From Ophioderma brevispina (Eukaryota > Echinodermata > Ophiuroidea > Amphilepidida > Ophiodermatidae), in assembly GCA_023653785.1 (NCBI GenBank), contig JAMKCH010043947.1, forward strand, positions 1-64,000: 64,000 nucleotides of DNA, in the 5' to 3' direction. The position numbers and the translations under genes are program-made. Positions 59,763 to 64,000 of the stretch are shown piece by piece (positions within the stretch are counted from its first letter, which is position 1; the number at the start of each line of letters is the position of its first letter). The notes under the pieces were generated by a model. The model searched no databases. It worked only from the letters and a program-made list of their open reading frames with translations, and had not been told where the DNA came from.

Positions 59763-60193
59763 ACTGTGAAGGGATTTGAAGCTTTGTGGAGGATTTTTCT
59801 GTAGAATGGGAAGGACATGCCATTATATTAGAGTGGTTGATTTACACAAAAAACGGGTTTGTTGGTTTTGAGTGATTGACCTTTGCCCAAAATAGTTTTG
59901 GTAAAATAAGATGATATTTCGAACCCATTAAATGTAACCTTAATCTGTAGTTTGATATGAACTGCCTACGAAAACAAAATTCACACCCGTGTCTAAAGAT
60001 AACCAGCTCCCAATGATGAATACACTTGTTGGCTCGTCTATCGTTCCATAGCGATAAAATAATAATAATAATGATAATAATAGTATCTATACAGCGCCTT
60101 TTACAAAGTAGCCAAAGCGCTGTTGCCTATTTTTATTACGCTGCCATCAGAAAATCGTCACAATCATTTCGCTTCCTCAAGGTGGCTGCTGGT
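59763..60193. repeat. Local duplicate, first copy (probable unmerged haplotype)
   Basis: From ACTGTGAAGGGAT to GGTGGCTGCTGGT this block repeats at 60214-60589. The first copy has about 65 extra bases (around 59910-59970). It includes an (AAT)n stretch near 60057-60083. Confidence 0.85.
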
Positions 60194-60213
60194 AAAAAAA
60201 AAAAAAAAAAAAA
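60194..60213. other. 20-A run at duplication junction, probable assembly linker
   Basis: Twenty-one A are seen; the last belongs to the second copy's ACTGTGAAGG, leaving exactly 20 between the two copies. Confidence 0.7.
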
Positions 60214-60589
60214 ACTGTGAAGGGATCGGAAGCTTTGTGGAGGATTTTTCTGTAGAATGGGAAGGACATGCCATTATATTAGAGTGGTTGATTTACACAA
60301 AAACCGGGTTTGTTGGTTTTGAGTGATTGACCTTTGCCCAAAATAGTTTTGGTAAAACAAAATTCGAAAACAAAATTCACACCCGTGTCTAAAGATAACC
60401 AGCTCCCAATGATGAATACACTTGTTGGCTCGTCTATCGTTCCATAGCGATAAAATAATAATAATAATGATAATAATAATATCTATACAGCGCCTTTTAC
60501 AAAGTAGCCAAAGCGCTGTTGCCTATTTTTATTACGCTGCCATCAGAAAATCGTCACAATCATTTCGCTTCCTCAAGGTGGCTGCTGGT
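60214..60589. repeat. Local duplicate, second copy
   Basis: Near-identical to 59763-60193 apart from the missing stretch and a few substitutions. It reads on after GCTGCTGGT into CAAGCGCACATCC. Confidence 0.85.
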
Positions 60590-61629
60590 CAAGCGCACAT
60601 CCCTACAAGCACTTATATTGTAATATTCCCAGAATACACGGACCTGCAACAGCTATCTCGCTTCACAAATCATTACGCACAGTTTCACCAATAGAGGGCT
60701 CCATTACCAATGGCGTTTAGTTAAGTGACCACGCTAATGAGCTTGGGCTATACCATGTTTTGGGATTTCCCCGGGTCAGAAGTAAAGAATATTTGTTACA
60801 AGACTACCGTACGATCAAATCGAAACAATGTCAAGCCATTTTCAACCAAATTTAACCCGGAACGAAGTTTTTATGAAACGGCCTATAGTGCTTGATGACA
60901 TAGCTTTGCAAAGTTGTTTTTATTTGAAATTCTGACGCTAATAACTGAATTTGCACATATTTTTGTATGGAATCATGTTTCAGCAACTCTCATCGCTGTG
61001 TGTACAGGGTTTCTAGTGTTAAACCACTCGTTTTATTAAACGGAATATCATCTAGTCACCAAGTACAATTTTGGTACTGTTCATATCAATTGGCATGACA
61101 ACCGATCTGTTTTTCGCAGTAAAATGACTTCAAACATCATTTTTATCCATTTTTGGATCTAATTGACAGAAACCTATTATATAGACACCCCATGACCTTT
61201 CCATCGTATCTATAGTAACGTAAGTGGACCTGTTGGTTGGGCCATCAAAACAAAGGGAATTCCCGTCAAAATTGCCGGTAGTTTCAAGACAAAATGAAGA
61301 TTTCATCTCATTTATGGGTCAATTAGCATTAACTTGGTGATTGACATTGAGAATATGACATGTTTGGCTTATACAGAAACAAGAAATACGATCCCATGCA
61401 ACATTTTATGTACCTTGAAGACAATATACATGTCCTGTGGATAATATCAGTGAGGCTAGCACGGGGGGGGGGGGGGGGGGCACTCCCACTTTGGAGGTGA
61501 CGCGTATGCAGCTGTTAAGACCCATCCATTTTAAACATCATTGTCACCCAAACACCCCATATTTTTGGAAATTTGACCCCTATTATTTTGGAAAATAACC
61601 TTAAATTTACAAAAAATTACATGCCATTT
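60590..61629. other. No gene recognised; 18-G tract
   Basis: Non-coding. A run of 18 G lies at 61463-61480. Confidence 0.45.
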
Positions 61630-62462
61630 ACCTTCAAAGGTATGGCCATTGAAGTGGGTGGGCATGTGCAGTGGGTGGAAATTAAAATTTCACGCTAAAT
61701 CTATTGAAATATATAGTCCTATAGCAGAGAAAAATCAATTATATGCTTAATGAAGCATTCAAGTGCATTTAGTGCATTTAGCTACATTAAAGGTCCATGC
61801 CCCGATCGCTAATAGCCTCGTCCCCAGAAGCCCCAGATTTTACCGGAAGTGGTCAACATTTTAAGCCCCAGATTTTACCGGAAGTGGTCAACATTTTGGT
61901 AACAAAAGAAAGCTACTATTTTTCTCATTTACCCTGTGAAATCTTAGAGCCAAATGATGTTTGGTTTGGAAGTTATGAGCGAAAATGTGTCCCATTGGGT
62001 CGACCAATATTAATTTTACACAGTACTCTATGGGGTTTTCAAAATCACGTTTTTAGCTCTCACATCAAACGGATTGAAATATCGGCGCGAAACTTTAGAG
62101 ACGGGGTTTTGGAGTGAAGGCCAATCTATCAAGATGAAAACTTCATATCCCTAAATCGGTCCATCCCCCTTTAATTCTCAAAACATTCTGACTAATCGCA
62201 TTTGTATGCTTCAGTGGTATTCATTGTAACAGGTGAGTTGAATGTTACTTGAGCGCCCGTGTTTTTGGATAAGAAGGAACACAAAAGTTTTTGCGCTCTC
62301 TTTGTAAAAATGATGTTTTGTCCAACATGAAAGGCCAGATTATCTTAGCTCGTTCATGAAACAGGTGATTCGGGCCACACATTTCCTTTTCTGCCTCCTC
62401 TCCCAACCAATCGATGCTGTCCAAAACTTTTTCTCTGGTGACACGATGGGTTGAATCTACTA
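61630..62462 (-). mobile_element. Second copy of the TAGTAGATTCAACCC element, split by a TTAA insertion
   Basis: Its two parts (61630-61786 and 62171-62462) are together the reverse complement of most of 33499-33980, sharing GTGGGTGGAAATTAAAAT, AATGAAGCATTCAAGTGCAT, CTCGTTCATGAAACAGGTGA and ACGATGGGTTGAATCTACTA-type blocks. The left terminus is not preserved. Confidence 0.8.
61791..62170 (+). mobile_element. TTAA MITE (AGGTCCATGCCCCGATCG family) with a known empty site
   Basis: The left end AGGTCCATGCCCCGATCG and the inverted right end AGGGGGATGGACCGATTT flank a 380-bp element, with TTAA at 61787-61790 and 62171-62174. The host repeat has an unoccupied relative at 33787-33790 that reads a single TTAA in the same context. 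An internal direct repeat (GCCCCAGATTTTACCGGAAG at 61830 and 61864) is visible. The 106-codon open frame inside is not a recognisable protein. Confidence 0.9.
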
Positions 62463-62880
62463 TAGTGCATTTTTAGACATTTTTAGCCATTTAAGAAAGA
62501 AGTAGTCTAACCCCTTTTTTATCCTTACGGCAGCCAGGTTAGTCGTGTATAATATTTAGTCGTATTGTTATGATTGCAGTGAAAGCATTTTCCAATTCGC
62601 CGTCTTGGTTCCTTTTTTGCCTTTCCCGGATTTGGTATCACTCCATAGCTAAAACCTAATGTAGTAACGTCTGATAACCTTGGCGGCTATTCTACCGGGT
62701 GATTAAACCAGATTAGTAATTTCCAGGTAGGTATCCATTGAAATTGCCATCAAGAAATACAGGTGCAATGAGTTACTGTTCCCATAATAGTCCTTGGGCC
62801 AGATAGGTTGGTCGGTACCATCAGGAAGTGGCAAAGCGAGTGTGGTTCAACTTACTCAGAAACATCATCTTTACATAAGT
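62463..62880. other. No gene recognised
   Basis: Non-coding sequence between the element and the terminal array. Confidence 0.4.
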
Positions 62881-64000
62881 TTGCATGGATAACAGTCCAA
62901 AGTATTATCTTTAACCTGCTAATTTGCATAAAACAAATGGCCGCCATTGAAATGCGCCATAAACTAGTTTAAGCCATATTTGTCTTTTAGAAGAATGCTT
63001 TTAGTGGAATAAATGCAAAGAGGTGTTTGACCAATGGACAACCACCAACCAATCCATACATTTTAAAATTAAAATCTAACTGCAATAATCAAAATGGCCG
63101 CCATTTTCATAAATTGAGCCTAATTTTACTTTACAGTCAATGTTCATGTATCACATGGATTAACAAGCACTTTTAAAGTTTGCATTACACTCTGTACTAA
63201 ATATACTATAAACCTATCCTTTAGACAAGACTTCGAAGGTGCAACCAAAGTAGTAAGACTTACGCTGCTAATTTGCATAAGAAAATGGGCCGCCTTTGAA
63301 ATTCGTCATAATATTTCCGGGCATAGCCTGTCTTGTGAAGGAATTCCTTTAGTGAAAATATGCTAACACAAGGTGTTTGATAATGGACAACCACCAGAAC
63401 TCAAATCAGCATTTTATAAACCTCATTGCAGAAATCCAAATGGCCGCCTTTTCGTAAATTTTGAGCACAATTTGACTTTAAACAAACACATTGGTCAAGG
63501 TATCACATGGCTGAATCTTACACGTAAGTTTTCCAATTTACCCACTATTCCCCTATTAGTATAATCATGTGGTATTGCAGCTTCATTGCTAATTTGCAAA
63601 AACAAATTGGCTGCATTTGGAATTGCGCCTTAACTAGTTGCGGCAATATCTGCCTCATAGAAGAAATATTTTAGGTACAAAACTCCCACAAACACTGCTA
63701 AATGAATTTGATTAAAGCAACCAAAATGAATTCATAGCCATCAGTTTAATAAATCTCATTTGCATATCCCAAAGGTCGCCATGTTGCCATATTAGCATTT
63801 GTACTTGCGTTACTTTTTGAATTGTAGCCCTTTGAATCATGGGCGTTTTAAGAGTTAAGTATTACACTCGGAATAAATGTGTCTATATTACCTAGTTTTA
63901 AAACTAATTGAATATAGAATATTTGAGGATCCATTCTTGCTAATACATGTGTTTCGTAGTTATTTAAATCAATAGATATATTCGGAATTTTGGCCATAAA
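62881..64000. repeat. Array of ~320-350-bp repeats with AAATGGCCGCC motifs, runs off the window
   Basis: GCTAATTTGCATAA or variants start at 62918, 63267 and 63588, each followed by AAATGG(C/G)CGCC-type text, then AGAAGAAT/GAAGGAAT and, in the first two units, GGTGTTTGA and AATGGACAACCACCA. Half-unit AAATGGCCGCC motifs at about 63093 and 63439 suggest an internal dimer structure. The array continues past 64000. Confidence 0.65.

Overview
This is eukaryotic genomic DNA: AT-rich, gene-poor and full of repeats, with no bacterial gene organisation, operons or ribosome-binding sites. Tc1-like, hAT-like and TTAA-flanked miniature elements, tRNA-derived SINE-like sequences, LINE reverse-transcriptase remnants and an intronless expanded-family type peptide GPCR suggest a marine invertebrate. 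A deuterostome such as an echinoderm or hemichordate is my guess, but the phylum cannot be fixed from the sequence.

Only one complete protein-coding gene is convincing: a single-exon rhodopsin-class G-protein-coupled receptor at 39136-40401 (+). Two short stretches (29690-29947 and 58843-58982) look like internal exons because an open frame meets plausible splice sites; both are tentative. Most other open frames of 60-150 codons fall in repeats and are not genes.

Layout. 0-2.5 kb: a SINE-like piece, a MITE and a TIR element. 2.5-7.1 kb: copy A of a diverged duplication whose copy B lies at 13.3-16.2 plus 19.7-20.7 kb; B carries a long-armed foldback element and part of a TTAA element that A lacks. 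7.3-9.2 kb: an inverted array of ~160-bp repeats and a G-rich TIR element. 9.9-11.7 kb: a LINE 3' end split by a Tc1-like element. 22.7-28 kb: three TIR or palindrome-rich elements and a TTAA element. 29-33 kb: SINE, candidate exon and three copies of a ~200-bp unit. 33.5-38 kb: TIR elements and microsatellites. 38.2-41.1 kb: the GPCR, with a duplicated upstream flank and a TG-rich downstream flank. 42.7-48.8 kb: nested TTAA/hAT elements, a SINE, and a minus-strand RTE-like LINE remnant split by a TA-flanked element. 49.6-56.9 kb: satellites and arrays. 58.8-64 kb: candidate receptor exon, another linker junction, nested TIR/TTAA elements and a terminal repeat array.

The most consequential observation concerns the assembly. 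At three places (18311, 38486, 60194) a run of exactly 20 T or 20 A sits where a near-identical local duplication begins or ends. The simplest reading is artificial 20-base joins between overlapping, unmerged haplotype contigs, so local copy number and distances there, including the GPCR upstream region, should not be trusted. The best biological observation is a TTAA-flanked element at 61791-62170 whose empty site is preserved in a sister repeat at 33787-33790. I did not find a convincing undescribed multi-gene system.
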